A stretch of 64,000 nt of DNA from Zymomonas mobilis. GTDB lineage: Bacteria; Pseudomonadota; Alphaproteobacteria; Sphingomonadales; Sphingomonadaceae. Location: contig NZ_VFOF01000001.1 of assembly GCF_006715975.1 (NCBI RefSeq), positions 1,250,001 to 1,314,000 on the forward strand, given 5' to 3'. Position numbers and translations under genes: made by a program. Within the stretch, counting starts at the first letter, position 1. Each line of letters starts with the position of its first letter. Under the pieces are notes generated by a model, which did not search any database, was not told the origin of the DNA, and worked only from the letters and a program-made list of their open reading frames with translations. Below are positions 17,739 to 25,345 of this stretch, in pieces.

Positions 17739-18662
17739 TTAGACGCCAGCAGCAGCGGCGACTTCAGCAGCGAAGTCAGTTTCCTGCTTTTCGATGCCTT
17801 CACCCAGCTGGAAGCGAACAAACTGTTTCAGCGTGATCGGCTTACCGGCTTCTTTGGCTGCCTTTTTGACAACATCGGAAACGCGGGTTTTGCCATCAAC
17901 GACAAAGATCTGGCTGAGAAGAGCGTTTTCTTTGCGGTATTTTGCAACGGCACCGTCAACCATACGGGTCACGATTTCCGCAGGCTTACCTGATTCAGCT
18001 GCTTTTTCCTGAGCAATAGCGCGTTCGCGTTCGACAGCGGCATCATCCAAGGAATCTTCGTCCAGTGCCAACGGGGTAGCCGCAGCAACATGCATGGCAA
18101 TCTGTTTGCCCAAGGATTCCAAGAAATCGGTCGGCGCTTCACTTTCGAGAGCAACCAAAACACCGATCTTACCAACACCAGGTGCAACCTGATTATGGAT
18201 ATAGGAAACGACAACACCGTTTTCGACTTCTGCGAGCGCTGCGCGACGTAAAGCCTGATTTTCACCGATCGTTGCGATATTGGCGGTCAAAACGTCATTG
18301 ACGGAACCACCGGCGGGATGCGAAACCTTGGAAAGGTTTTCGATATCGCTGCCATGTTCGAGAACAAGCGCGGTAACACCCTTAACAAAATCTTGGAACT
18401 TTTCGTTCTTGGCAACGAAATCGGTTTCACTGTTGACTTCGAGAACGGCACCTTTGGTTCCGTCAACGATAACACCAACGAGACCTTCGGCAGCCTGACG
18501 GCCTGATTTTTTAGCAGCGGCAGCTAAACCTTTGGCGCGCAGCCAATCAACGGCAGCTTCCATTTCGCCATTGGCTTCATTGAGAGCTTTTTTACAATCC
18601 ATCATACCTGCGCCGGTACGCTCACGGAGCGATTTTACGGCTGCAGCGGTAATCTCCGCCAT
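17739..18662 (-). CDS. tsf: Translation elongation factor Ts
   Basis: Guanine-nucleotide exchange factor for EF-Tu. The N-terminal UBA-like domain has [34 protein letters not shown], then comes the core motif [13 protein letters not shown] (around residue 80) that inserts into EF-Tu, a dimerisation/coiled region and the C-terminal module [15 protein letters not shown]. Length 307. Preceded by AGAGGT at the proper distance. It follows rpsB with a 110-base spacer holding two hairpins and ends in its own terminator. Confidence 0.96.
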   Translation of the reverse strand: MAEITAAAVKSLRERTGAGMMDCKKALNEANGEMEAAVDWLRAKGLAAAAKKSGRQAAEGLVGVIVDGTKGAVLEVNSETDFVAKNEKFQDFVKGVTALVLEHGSDIENLSKVSHPAGGSVNDVLTANIATIGENQALRRAALAEVENGVVVSYIHNQVAPGVGKIGVLVALESEAPTDFLESLGKQIAMHVAAATPLALDEDSLDDAAVERERAIAQEKAAESGKPAEIVTRMVDGAVAKYRKENALLSQIFVVDGKTRVSDVVKKAAKEAGKPITLKQFVRFQLGEGIEKQETDFAAEVAAAAGV

Positions 18663-18687
18663 AGTTCTACCTCTTTATGTTACGGAT

Positions 18688-18713
18688 GAGGCAGGGAAAG
18701 TCTTCCCTGCCTC
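18688..18713 (-). other. Intercistronic hairpin rpsB-tsf (proximal to tsf)
   Basis: Perfect 11-base stem GAGGCAGGGAA (18688-18698) / TTCCCTGCCTC (18703-18713) with a 4-base loop, about 25 bases before the tsf start. No U-run follows, so it is more likely a partial attenuator or RNA-processing/stability element than a full terminator. Confidence 0.6.
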
Positions 18714-18725
18714 TGAATTATCAGT

Positions 18726-18765
18726 GTTTCATATCGTCGATTTTAAAGAACGCCGAATATGAAAC
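18726..18765 (-). other. Intercistronic hairpin rpsB-tsf (proximal to rpsB)
   Basis: Perfect 9-base inverted repeat GTTTCATAT (18726-18734) / ATATGAAAC (18757-18765) enclosing 22 bases, directly behind the rpsB stop. It lies in tandem with the GC-rich hairpin nearer to tsf. Confidence 0.5.
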
Positions 18766-18772
18766 AGAAATA

Positions 18773-19525
18773 TTAAGCTAAAGCTTCTTCAGCCGCCGGT
18801 TCTACAGCCGCGCCGAGGTCTTCGCCCAGTTCCTGACGGTTCTGCTGATCGCCACGGGTAGCGGCTTCAGCGATCGCGTCGCAATAATAACGGACAGCGC
18901 GAGCTGCATCATCATTGGCAGGAATCGGGAATGCGATACCGTCGGGGCTGACATTGGAATCGAGGATAGCAACAACCGGAATACCCAGCGTGTTGGCTTC
19001 TTTGATAGCCAGCTCTTCTTTGTTAGCATCAACAACAAACATGATGTCAGGGATGGTGCCCATATCGCGGATACCGCCCAAAGAAAGTTCCAGCTTGTCG
19101 CGTTCGCGGGTCAGCTGAAGGATTTCTTTCTTGGTGAAACCTGCGGTTTCGCCGGAAAGCTTTTCTTCGAGGGTCTTCAAACGCTTGATAGAACCAGAAA
19201 TCGTGCGCCAGTTGGTCAACATACCACCCAACCAACGATGATTCACAAAGAACTGGCCAGAGCGACGTGCTGCGTCAGCAATCGGCTCTTGAGCCTGACG
19301 CTTGGTGCCGACGAACAAAACTTTACCGCCATGAGCAACCGTCTGAGCGATGAAATCAAGGGCGCGGGTAAACAAAGGCACAGTCTGGGACAGATCCATG
19401 ATATGGATGCCATTGCGATCGCCGAAAATATACGGTTTCATTTTCGGGTTCCAGCGATGGGTCTGGTGACCAAAGTGAGCACCAACGTCCAACAAAGACT
19501 GCATCGTAACGGTAGGTACCGCCAT
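18773..19525 (-). CDS. rpsB: 30S ribosomal protein S2
   Basis: Small-subunit ribosomal protein, 250 residues. It has the signature regions [54 protein letters not shown] and [15 protein letters not shown]. Also visible are [19 protein letters not shown] and [14 protein letters not shown]. An acidic Ala/Glu tail follows. The minus-strand ATG at 19525 has AAGGAG seven bases upstream. It heads the rpsB-tsf operon; the 5' leader of at least 100 bases appears structured, as expected for a gene under autogenous control. Confidence 0.97.
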   Translation of the reverse strand: MAVPTVTMQSLLDVGAHFGHQTHRWNPKMKPYIFGDRNGIHIMDLSQTVPLFTRALDFIAQTVAHGGKVLFVGTKRQAQEPIADAARRSGQFFVNHRWLGGMLTNWRTISGSIKRLKTLEEKLSGETAGFTKKEILQLTRERDKLELSLGGIRDMGTIPDIMFVVDANKEELAIKEANTLGIPVVAILDSNVSPDGIAFPIPANDDAARAVRYYCDAIAEAATRGDQQNRQELGEDLGAAVEPAAEEALA

Positions 19526-19720
19526 AATTATTCTCCTTCCGGTTAAACCTCTTCGGGGAAGTGACCTTCCGGATCGACGAAAGGCACCGGTCGTTCAATA
19601 ACCCCGAGTGTGAGATATGGGGCGCAGTAACTATAATGCGCCGAAAAATCAAGAGCAGGATAACGTTGCTGTTATCATTTTACATGAATCATAAAGATTT
19701 GAACAGTTTTTAGTTCCCGC
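19526..19720 (-). promoter_or_regulatory. rpsB leader and promoter region
   Basis: About 195 bases upstream of rpsB with no gene. Reading the minus strand, a TTGATT and a TATAGT lie near 19640-19660 but with short spacing, so the promoter is not certain. Between there and the AGGAG are several small complementary segments (for example CCCC/GGGG near 19600 and CCGG elements near 19550-19590) that could fold into an S2-responsive leader. I cannot match it to a named RNA family by eye. Confidence 0.3.
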
Positions 19721-19744
19721 TTGACATGGGAACATTTAGAGAAC
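19721..19744 (+). promoter_or_regulatory. Candidate LexA (SOS) box next to a -35 element
   Basis: GAAC at 19730-19733, seven bases, then GAAC at 19741-19744. On the other strand this reads GTTCTCTAAATGTTC, the alphaproteobacterial GTTC-N7-GTTC type. It shares GTTCTC...ATGTTC with the recA box in this window. TTGACA, a perfect -35 hexamer on the plus strand, lies just before it (19721-19726), but no good -10 is visible. It could control the small plus-strand ORF at 19918 or overlap the far upstream region of rpsB. Confidence 0.4.
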
Positions 19745-19917
19745 AAAAAAGCAAATAAGAGACGAAGCGGCAAAAGAGTCGCTCAAAAAAATGAGCCAAA
19801 CTACCAAAATATGGATAAAAACGTCTCTTTATTGAAGAGAAAATGGCTATTTTTTAGAACAAAACAAGAACTTTAAAATCTAGTGACTAAAAATCTGTCT
19901 TTAAGAAAGGAAAGACA

Positions 19918-20166
19918 ATGATAGCTTTTTGTTTTTGGGGGATATTATCCGTTGCCGCGTTATGCAGCGTGATAAGTTTGGCCAAAGATGTCCACTATAT
20001 CTGGCGCTGGATATCTTCTTTCTATTTTAGACCGGCTTATAAAGCGATCACTATCAATATCAAATTGGCGCCCCCCTCGCCTTCTTTCTTGGATCACGGC
20101 GCTTTTCTGCCTTTGCTTTTGATTCCAGAAAATATGACAAACAAAAACAAAAAAATAACTTTATGA
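19918..20166 (+). CDS. Small putative membrane protein
   Basis: Not recognised. The 82-residue frame starts with ATG and has a good AAAGGA seven bases upstream. Residues 1-22 (MIAFCFWGILSVAALCSVIS) are strongly hydrophobic and look like a membrane anchor. An aromatic/basic stretch (YIWRWISSFYF) and a polar lysine-rich end follow. It stands alone between rpsB (minus) and pssA (minus), 170 bases downstream of a candidate LexA box with a -35 hexamer. If real, it might be an SOS-induced small membrane protein, as known for division inhibitors SidA/DidA of Caulobacter; this is analogy only. It may also be a chance frame. Confidence 0.4.
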   Translation: MIAFCFWGILSVAALCSVISLAKDVHYIWRWISSFYFRPAYKAITINIKLAPPSPSFLDHGAFLPLLLIPENMTNKNKKITL

Positions 20167-20430
20167 CTGGCTTTTTGTAACCCATCTGATGAGCCTTTCA
20201 AAAGTCAGTCCTTACAGAGTGATCAGCAAGAGATAGGCAGTTTAATAAGGGGCAATAGCGAGATAAAAACCGCGAGGCTGCGAATATGTGGCTATTAAAA
20301 AGCATTCTATATTTAGGCAGGAAGATAGGATGGGATTATCCGCCCTTCCCTGTTCCGGTTATCTTTTTATTATTGAATAAGGCCGGGCAAGCATAGAACA
20401 GGGTCAAGCAAACGCTATTCAGAACGAATT
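20167..20430. other. Intergenic region with hairpin beyond pssA
   Basis: No gene seen in these 264 bases. CCCTGTTC (20348-20355) and GAACAGGG (20396-20403) form an 8-base inverted repeat around a 40-base AT-rich segment, 28 bases beyond the pssA stop. It may be the 3' end structure of psd-pssA, although no U-run follows on the minus strand. Confidence 0.35.
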
Positions 20431-21228
20431 TTAGGCTTCTTCGGGAGTAGTTTTTTCTTCTCCCCGCATAACTTTAGCATAGCTCAAAATACCGAATGGC
20501 AGCAGAACTGTATAAACAACACTAAACACGGATAAAACTGCCCAAGGTGCACTGATAAATGCCGCCGCACCAATCGCGACCATCACCAATAGACCTAAAC
20601 GTAATTTAGGACGAACGCGAAGCACCGACCATCCAAAGGTCGGAATGTCGGCAATCATCAAGAACGCTGACAAGCTAATCCATAACCCGACCAATAAAGG
20701 CATACGGAACAAGTCATACCCTGAGACAAACCATGCATATAAAGGCATCAAGGAAAAATTAGCACCGGCCGGTGCTGGAACACCGGTAAGGAAACCGGCT
20801 GATTTATGGGGTTGATCGAGATAGTCTATATTGACGTTAAATCTTGCCAAACGAAGCGCACAACAAACCGCATGAGACAAGGCGAATAACCATCCCCAAC
20901 GTGGCCAGCTTTGCAATGTCCAAAGATAGATTAGAATCGCAGGCGCTACACCAAAAGCGATAACATCGGATAAAGAATCTAGCTCTGCCCCGAAACGGGT
21001 TGCACCTTTTAAAAGACGGGCAATGCGGCCATCCAAAGTATCCAGAACCGCCGCAATCAGAATGGCATAAACGGCATTTTCCCATTCACCGGAAACGGCA
21101 TAACGGATAGCCGTTAATCCGCTGCATAAAGCCAAGGTTGTAATCGCATTGGGCATCAACGCCCGAATGGGAATGCTCCGTCGCTCATTCTGATATCGCT
21201 TTCTTGACCGCGTCTTCTGGAAGGTCAT
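20431..21228 (-). CDS. pssA: CDP-diacylglycerol--serine O-phosphatidyltransferase
   Basis: Inner-membrane enzyme that joins serine to CDP-diacylglycerol, giving phosphatidylserine. The CDP-alcohol phosphatidyltransferase motif D-x2-D-G-x2-A-R-x8-G-x3-D-x3-D is visible as DTLDGRIARLLK...GAELDSLSD. Several membrane helices follow. I start it at ATG 21228 (265 residues), with GGAG seven bases upstream and an ATGA overlap with the psd stop; the longer frame to 21297 adds only residues that shadow the end of psd. Together with psd this yields phosphatidylethanolamine; the substrate comes from CdsA, also in this window. Confidence 0.94.
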   Translation of the reverse strand: MTFQKTRSRKRYQNERRSIPIRALMPNAITTLALCSGLTAIRYAVSGEWENAVYAILIAAVLDTLDGRIARLLKGATRFGAELDSLSDVIAFGVAPAILIYLWTLQSWPRWGWLFALSHAVCCALRLARFNVNIDYLDQPHKSAGFLTGVPAPAGANFSLMPLYAWFVSGYDLFRMPLLVGLWISLSAFLMIADIPTFGWSVLRVRPKLRLGLLVMVAIGAAAFISAPWAVLSVFSVVYTVLLPFGILSYAKVMRGEEKTTPEEA

Positions 21229-21965
21229 AACCGTCTCCCTGTCAGCGGTTTTTCTTGCGAGCCGATGCATCCCAGAATGGTTTCGCCAGCCAAGCAACGT
21301 TGTCCCAAAGCGACCTGAGGCGTTACGCCTGCCGGTAAATAGACATCCAGACGGCTACCGAAACGGATCAAACCAATGCGTTCACCGCGTTCGACATAAT
21401 CTTCGACTTTCGTCAGCGGCACAATCCGGCGAGCAATCAGACCCGCAATTTGCGTCAAGCCGATATTCACGCCCTCTTTTGTTTCGATCATAAAATGCTG
21501 GCGTTCGTTTTTTTCGCTGGCCTTGTCGAGGTCGGCGTTCAAAAAAGCACCGGGTATATAAACGATACGCGCAATGCGTCCCGGAATCGGAGCGCGGTTG
21601 ATATGAACGTCAAAGACACTCATAAAGATTGAAACGCGCGTCAAAGTGGCATCGCCCAAGCCATCAGCCCCCGCCAATTCCGGCGGTGGTGGCACATCGG
21701 CAATAAGGCAGACCATACCATCCGCCGGAGAAACGATCAGCCCTTCTCCTTCTGGAACGCTTCTTATTGGATCGCGGAAAAAAGCGGCGACACAAAAACA
21801 GAGAACGCCCAGCGGCCATGCCATCCATAACCAGCTAAAATATGAAATTATAGCGGAAAGAATAACCGCAATAACAAAGAATTTCCGGCCTTCTGGATGG
21901 ATAGAAGGAAAATGCCAACGGATAGATTGTGCTGCGCTGTTTTCGCGCTGTTCCTCTTTATTCAT
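21225..21965 (-). CDS. psd: Phosphatidylserine decarboxylase (short, PSD-A type)
   Basis: Pyruvoyl-dependent enzyme converting phosphatidylserine to phosphatidylethanolamine. The self-cleavage site is seen as RFGSRLDVYLP, where the Ser of G-S becomes the pyruvoyl group. SPADGMV, DVHINRAPIPGRI and the ERNE-like segment EKNERQHFMIET also follow the family. Two N-terminal hydrophobic segments (residues about 27-62) anchor the protein. 246 residues. It overlaps pssA by four bases; the order psd-pssA in one unit is usual for alphaproteobacteria. The start ATG at 21965 has no strong Shine-Dalgarno. Confidence 0.95.
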   Translation of the reverse strand: MNKEEQRENSAAQSIRWHFPSIHPEGRKFFVIAVILSAIISYFSWLWMAWPLGVLCFCVAAFFRDPIRSVPEGEGLIVSPADGMVCLIADVPPPPELAGADGLGDATLTRVSIFMSVFDVHINRAPIPGRIARIVYIPGAFLNADLDKASEKNERQHFMIETKEGVNIGLTQIAGLIARRIVPLTKVEDYVERGERIGLIRFGSRLDVYLPAGVTPQVALGQRCLAGETILGCIGSQEKPLTGRRL

Positions 21966-22131
21966 GCTTGCCTTTTAAAGGCCTCCTACTCTTCTGACAA
22001 TGGCTACAATCAGTTATCCGCCGGATAGGACAGAGACTTGATTTATAAAAGGAATTTCAAAATATCGGTAGTTATCGGAACAAAAAATATTTTCGGCAAC
22101 AGAAAAGATATCTTTTTTAGAAAATCCGATA

Positions 22132-22167
22132 CTATCATAAAATTGTAATAAAAATATCATTTATACT
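22132..22167 (+). promoter_or_regulatory. Candidate tandem Pho box and -10 of phoR
   Basis: Three heptamers CTATCAT (22132-22138), TTGTAAT (22143-22149) and ATATCAT (22154-22160), each separated by AAAA, give the 11-base periodicity of PhoB sites (consensus CTGTCAT, AT-rich N4, CTGTCAT). TATACT at 22162-22167 is a good -10. Transcription would then begin just before the phoR frame. Confidence 0.5.
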
Positions 22168-22181
22168 GATTTTCCCCCTCT

Positions 22182-23429
22182 TTGGCGAGAAAGGACTGCG
22201 TTATTAAATCTGTTCCTGTTTACCTGTCCGGATTATCTCTTCTGGCTCTGTTCATTATCGCTGTCAGCCATGTGTCTGTCGGCTGGCCTATCCTGTCGGT
22301 TTTAATGCTTATTATTGTCTGGGGTTGGTGGTTTAAAAATATCTCTGAAGCCACAGCGCCTTTTTCCGACACCAATAACGGAAGCGGCTTTTCAGATCAG
22401 CCTTACCCCTATTTTCCAGCTACGGCGGCTGATGTCATTATGGCGATGGATGAACCTGTATTGCTGGTCAATGATGGGCAGGTTGAAGTCGCCAACAGAG
22501 CCGCCGAGAATTTATTAGGCATGCATATTGAGGGCGGTGATGTCAGAATGGCTATCCGCCATCCGGCGGCTATTCGCCTTTTAACAGAGCCCTTGGATAA
22601 TATGTCTCCAGTCTTACTGGCTGGATTAGGTGGTCTCAATCGCCGTTGGGAATTATATGCCTATGCCTTGAATGAAGAGCAGCGACTTATTCTGTTACGG
22701 GATCAAAGCACGGCTCATTTAACGGAACAGGTCAGAATAGATTTTGTCGCCAATACCAGCCATGAATTGCGGACACCACTTGCGACTTTAAGCGGTTTTA
22801 TCGAAACATTAGAAGATGACGACGTCATCAAAGATCGGGATACCCGTCACCATTTTCTCGGCATTATGGCGCGTGAAGCCAAACGGATGCAAAATCTGGT
22901 TGATGACCTGATGTCTCTTTCACGGATTGAAGCAGGAAAATTTTCTCTACCCAATGAAATCGTTGTTTTATCGCCTTTGGTAGCAGAAATTGTGTCCAAT
23001 ATTCAGGCATCGGGTCAGGCAAAGCCGTCCCAAATCACCCTAAAAAATCAATTATCGAGCGATAACATCCAAGGCGATCGCACCGAAGTGACGCAGCTTC
23101 TTTACAACATCATCGGAAATGCCTTGAAATATGGTCGGAAGGATGGCCAGATTATGGTTAATCTCGAAAATACCGACGACCATCGGATAAAGCTGTCTAT
23201 TAAAGACGAAGGCGACGGCATTCCTTTTCATCATATTCCGCGTCTGACAGAGCGTTTTTATCGGGTGGATAACAGTCGCAGCCGTGCTTTGGGTGGCACA
23301 GGATTGGGATTGGCGATCGTTAAACAAATTGTTGAGCATCATCGCGGTGAATTGGTCATCGATAGTATCGCCGGAAAAGGCACTACGGTGACAGTATTCT
23401 TGCCAACAACGGACTTTTTCCCCGATTAA
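22182..23429 (+). CDS. phoR: Phosphate regulon sensor histidine kinase PhoR
   Basis: Membrane histidine kinase that activates PhoB when phosphate is scarce. Two hydrophobic segments (residues about 12-30 and 35-50) are followed by a PAS-like domain (about 82-180). The dimerisation H-box FVANTSHELRTPL has His194. The ATPase domain shows N-box NIIGNALKYG, G1 DEGDGIP and G2 GGTGLGLAIVKQI. 415 residues. The start is uncertain: the frame opens with TTG at 22182 and no ATG or GTG occurs before the first membrane segment. An AAAGGA at about 22190 would suit a start slightly further in. A candidate Pho box lies just upstream. PhoU and PhoB follow. Confidence 0.9.
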   Translation: MARKDCVIKSVPVYLSGLSLLALFIIAVSHVSVGWPILSVLMLIIVWGWWFKNISEATAPFSDTNNGSGFSDQPYPYFPATAADVIMAMDEPVLLVNDGQVEVANRAAENLLGMHIEGGDVRMAIRHPAAIRLLTEPLDNMSPVLLAGLGGLNRRWELYAYALNEEQRLILLRDQSTAHLTEQVRIDFVANTSHELRTPLATLSGFIETLEDDDVIKDRDTRHHFLGIMAREAKRMQNLVDDLMSLSRIEAGKFSLPNEIVVLSPLVAEIVSNIQASGQAKPSQITLKNQLSSDNIQGDRTEVTQLLYNIIGNALKYGRKDGQIMVNLENTDDHRIKLSIKDEGDGIPFHHIPRLTERFYRVDNSRSRALGGTGLGLAIVKQIVEHHRGELVIDSIAGKGTTVTVFLPTTDFFPD

Positions 23430-23460
23430 CAGTCCGTAATGTCACAAAAATATAATAATT

Positions 23461-23494
23461 TTGTCACCACCCTGTCATTGACAGAGATTAAAAA
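23461..23494 (+). promoter_or_regulatory. Candidate Pho box upstream of phoU-phoB
   Basis: TTGTCAC (23461-23467), four bases, CTGTCAT (23472-23478): two near-consensus PhoB half-sites with 11-base periodicity. Ten bases further lies TAAAAA (23489-23494) as a weak -10, the same spacing as I recall for E. coli phoA. It would let PhoB drive phoU-phoB. Confidence 0.55.
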
Positions 23495-23587
23495 CTTTTA
23501 GTCATCAAAAGACAAAATAAGATGTATAATATTGATCATAAGGACGAATTTTGATCGCCAATGTGCTTTCCCTGCGGAAAAAAAAGA

Positions 23588-23619
23588 AAAACGCTGTTAT
23601 CATCCAGATACAGCGTTTT
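23588..23619 (+). other. Hairpin in the phoU leader
   Basis: Ten-base inverted repeat AAAACGCTGT / ACAGCGTTTT with a 12-base loop, 18 bases before the phoU start. It resembles a weak terminator (only four T at the end), so it may be the end of phoR or an attenuator before phoU. Confidence 0.4.
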
Positions 23620-23636
23620 AATGCCTTGAGGATAAT

Positions 23637-24350
23637 ATGAAAAAAGCATCGGAAATCGGTCATACTGTAAAAGCTTTTGATGAAGACCTTGGCGGGCTGC
23701 GCGCTCTGATTTGCGAAATGGGGGGCATGACAGAAATCGCGCTGACTTCGACATTGGAAGCCCTGATTCACAGCAACAAAGAGCTGGCTGCCAAGATCGT
23801 CGAAAATGACAAGGAAATCGACGCGCTGGAAATGGAAGCCGAGCGTGTCGCGATGCGCATTATCTCTCTTCGGGCACCTTTGGCCGATGATTTGCGTGAT
23901 GTGATCGCCGCAATGAAAATTTCGGGTATTCTGGAACGTATGGCGGATTATGCAAAGAATATCGCCAAGCGTGTTCCGATATTGCAAAATATGGTCTCGA
24001 TTCATCCGGTGCCGGTTTTGCCCGTCATGGGCGAAATGGTTTCTGAAATGGTGCGCAATGTGCTTGATGCCTATGCAGCCAGAGACCCGAAAAAAGCTTT
24101 TCATGTCGCGGAATATGACATGGAAGTAGATGGATTATATAACAATCTGTTCCGTATTCTTCTGACTTATATGATGGAAGATTCTGGCAGGATCAGCACT
24201 TGTATCCATTTAATGTTTATCGCCAAAAATCTGGAACGCATTGGGGATCATGCCACAAATATTGCGGAAATGGTGTATTTTGCGGCTACCGGCAAGCAAA
24301 TGCCGGAAAGAACGCGTGGTAAAGATTTGCTGGCATCGGAGGATAACTAA
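23637..24350 (+). CDS. phoU: Phosphate signalling protein PhoU
   Basis: Cytosolic all-helical adaptor linking the phosphate transporter state to PhoR. Two tandem three-helix PhoU repeats are visible, each with the E/D-rich metal-binding pattern: VENDKEIDALEMEAERVAMRI in the first and EYDMEVDGLYNNLFRILLTYM, LERIGDHATNIAEMVYF in the second. 237 residues. The ATG has GAGG five bases upstream. It ends in TAATG shared with phoB. In most alphaproteobacteria pstCAB lie directly upstream of phoU; here only a 207-base regulatory gap separates it from phoR. Confidence 0.94.
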   Translation: MKKASEIGHTVKAFDEDLGGLRALICEMGGMTEIALTSTLEALIHSNKELAAKIVENDKEIDALEMEAERVAMRIISLRAPLADDLRDVIAAMKISGILERMADYAKNIAKRVPILQNMVSIHPVPVLPVMGEMVSEMVRNVLDAYAARDPKKAFHVAEYDMEVDGLYNNLFRILLTYMMEDSGRISTCIHLMFIAKNLERIGDHATNIAEMVYFAATGKQMPERTRGKDLLASEDN

Positions 24351-25045
24351 TGGCCGCTTTACGGCTGCTCCTCGTTGAAGATGACGATGCTCTTGCTGAA
24401 TTACTGAAATGGCATTTTAGTAAACAAAATTTTGAAGTTGTTCACACGCGCGACGGAGATGAAGCTCTCTTATTGGCAAGGGAAAATCCACCTGACATCA
24501 TGCTGCTTGATTGGATGGTAGAAGGTACATCCGGTATCGAAGTTTGTCGGCAATTACGGCGCTATCCTGAAACCGCCAATCTGCCGATTATCATGCTGAC
24601 GGCACGTGGTGAAGAAGATGACCGGATCAGGGGGCTTGAAACGGGTGCGGATGATTATGTCACCAAACCCTTTTCGCCTCGTGAATTGGTGGCGAGAGCG
24701 CTGGCGGTATTACGGCGCATTCGCCCAGCTCTCAGCAAAGAGCAGCTCACCTATAACGATATCGAAATGGATTTGGTCAGCCATCGGGTCAAGCGTGCCG
24801 GAACGACGGTATCCATAGGCCCAACAGAATTTCGCCTTTTGCGACATTTGATGGAATATCCAAGACGGGTTTTCTCACGCGAGAAGCTGTTGGATTATAT
24901 TTGGGGTCAGGATAGCGATATCGAATTACGAACCGTCGATGTTCATATTCGTCGCCTTCGGAAAGCCTTGAACCGCGAAGGTTTGCCAGATCTTATCCGT
25001 ACTGTCCGCTCGGCAGGCTATGCGTTAGATACGGACGAAGAATAG
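24350..25045 (+). CDS. phoB: Phosphate regulon response regulator PhoB
   Basis: OmpR/PhoB-family DNA-binding response regulator, 231 residues. The receiver domain has acidic pocket EDDD at 10-13 and phosphoacceptor Asp54 in MLLDWMVEGTSG, then TARGEEDDRIRGLETGADDYVTKPFSPREL with the conserved Lys. The C-terminal winged helix includes IGPTEFRLLRHLMEYPRRVFSREKLLDYIWG and RTVDVHIRRLRKAL. It overlaps phoU by one base. PhoB identity follows from linkage to phoR and phoU and from high sequence likeness, and the nearby Pho boxes are its probable targets. Confidence 0.94.
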   Translation: MAALRLLLVEDDDALAELLKWHFSKQNFEVVHTRDGDEALLLARENPPDIMLLDWMVEGTSGIEVCRQLRRYPETANLPIIMLTARGEEDDRIRGLETGADDYVTKPFSPRELVARALAVLRRIRPALSKEQLTYNDIEMDLVSHRVKRAGTTVSIGPTEFRLLRHLMEYPRRVFSREKLLDYIWGQDSDIELRTVDVHIRRLRKALNREGLPDLIRTVRSAGYALDTDEE

Positions 25046-25345
25046 CACTCAAAGGCTAACTCTATCTATTTGTCATTCCTGACATTTATACCTATCTAAA
25101 TAGAAAATTTATCCAGCGATCATCCTGCAACGGACAGAGAAGATAACCACGCTTATGGGATCAGTGTATCTTGCCCAAATGGGTAAGAATAAACCTCGTT
25201 TTCGAAAGAAAGTGCATAACGGCTGCCTTTATAAGACTATTCAAGCCTTCATTCTGGCCTAATCGGTGCTTTGCTTAAAAACGAGACAACGCCCGAGGCC
25301 AGAAAGGCTGAATCTCTTTATAATCTCGTTTTGATTTAGGCTTGA
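25046..25345. terminator. Gap phoB/comF with shared terminator-like structure
   Basis: 300 bases without a gene between converging phoB and comF. AAAAACGAGA (25277-25286) pairs with TCTCGTTTT (25324-25332), enclosing a smaller GCC/GGC hairpin. On the minus strand it ends in TTTTT and would stop comF transcription. A related GCCTTCATTCTGGCC at about 25243 is roughly complementary to GGCCAGAAAGGC at about 25297. Nothing else was recognised. Confidence 0.4.
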
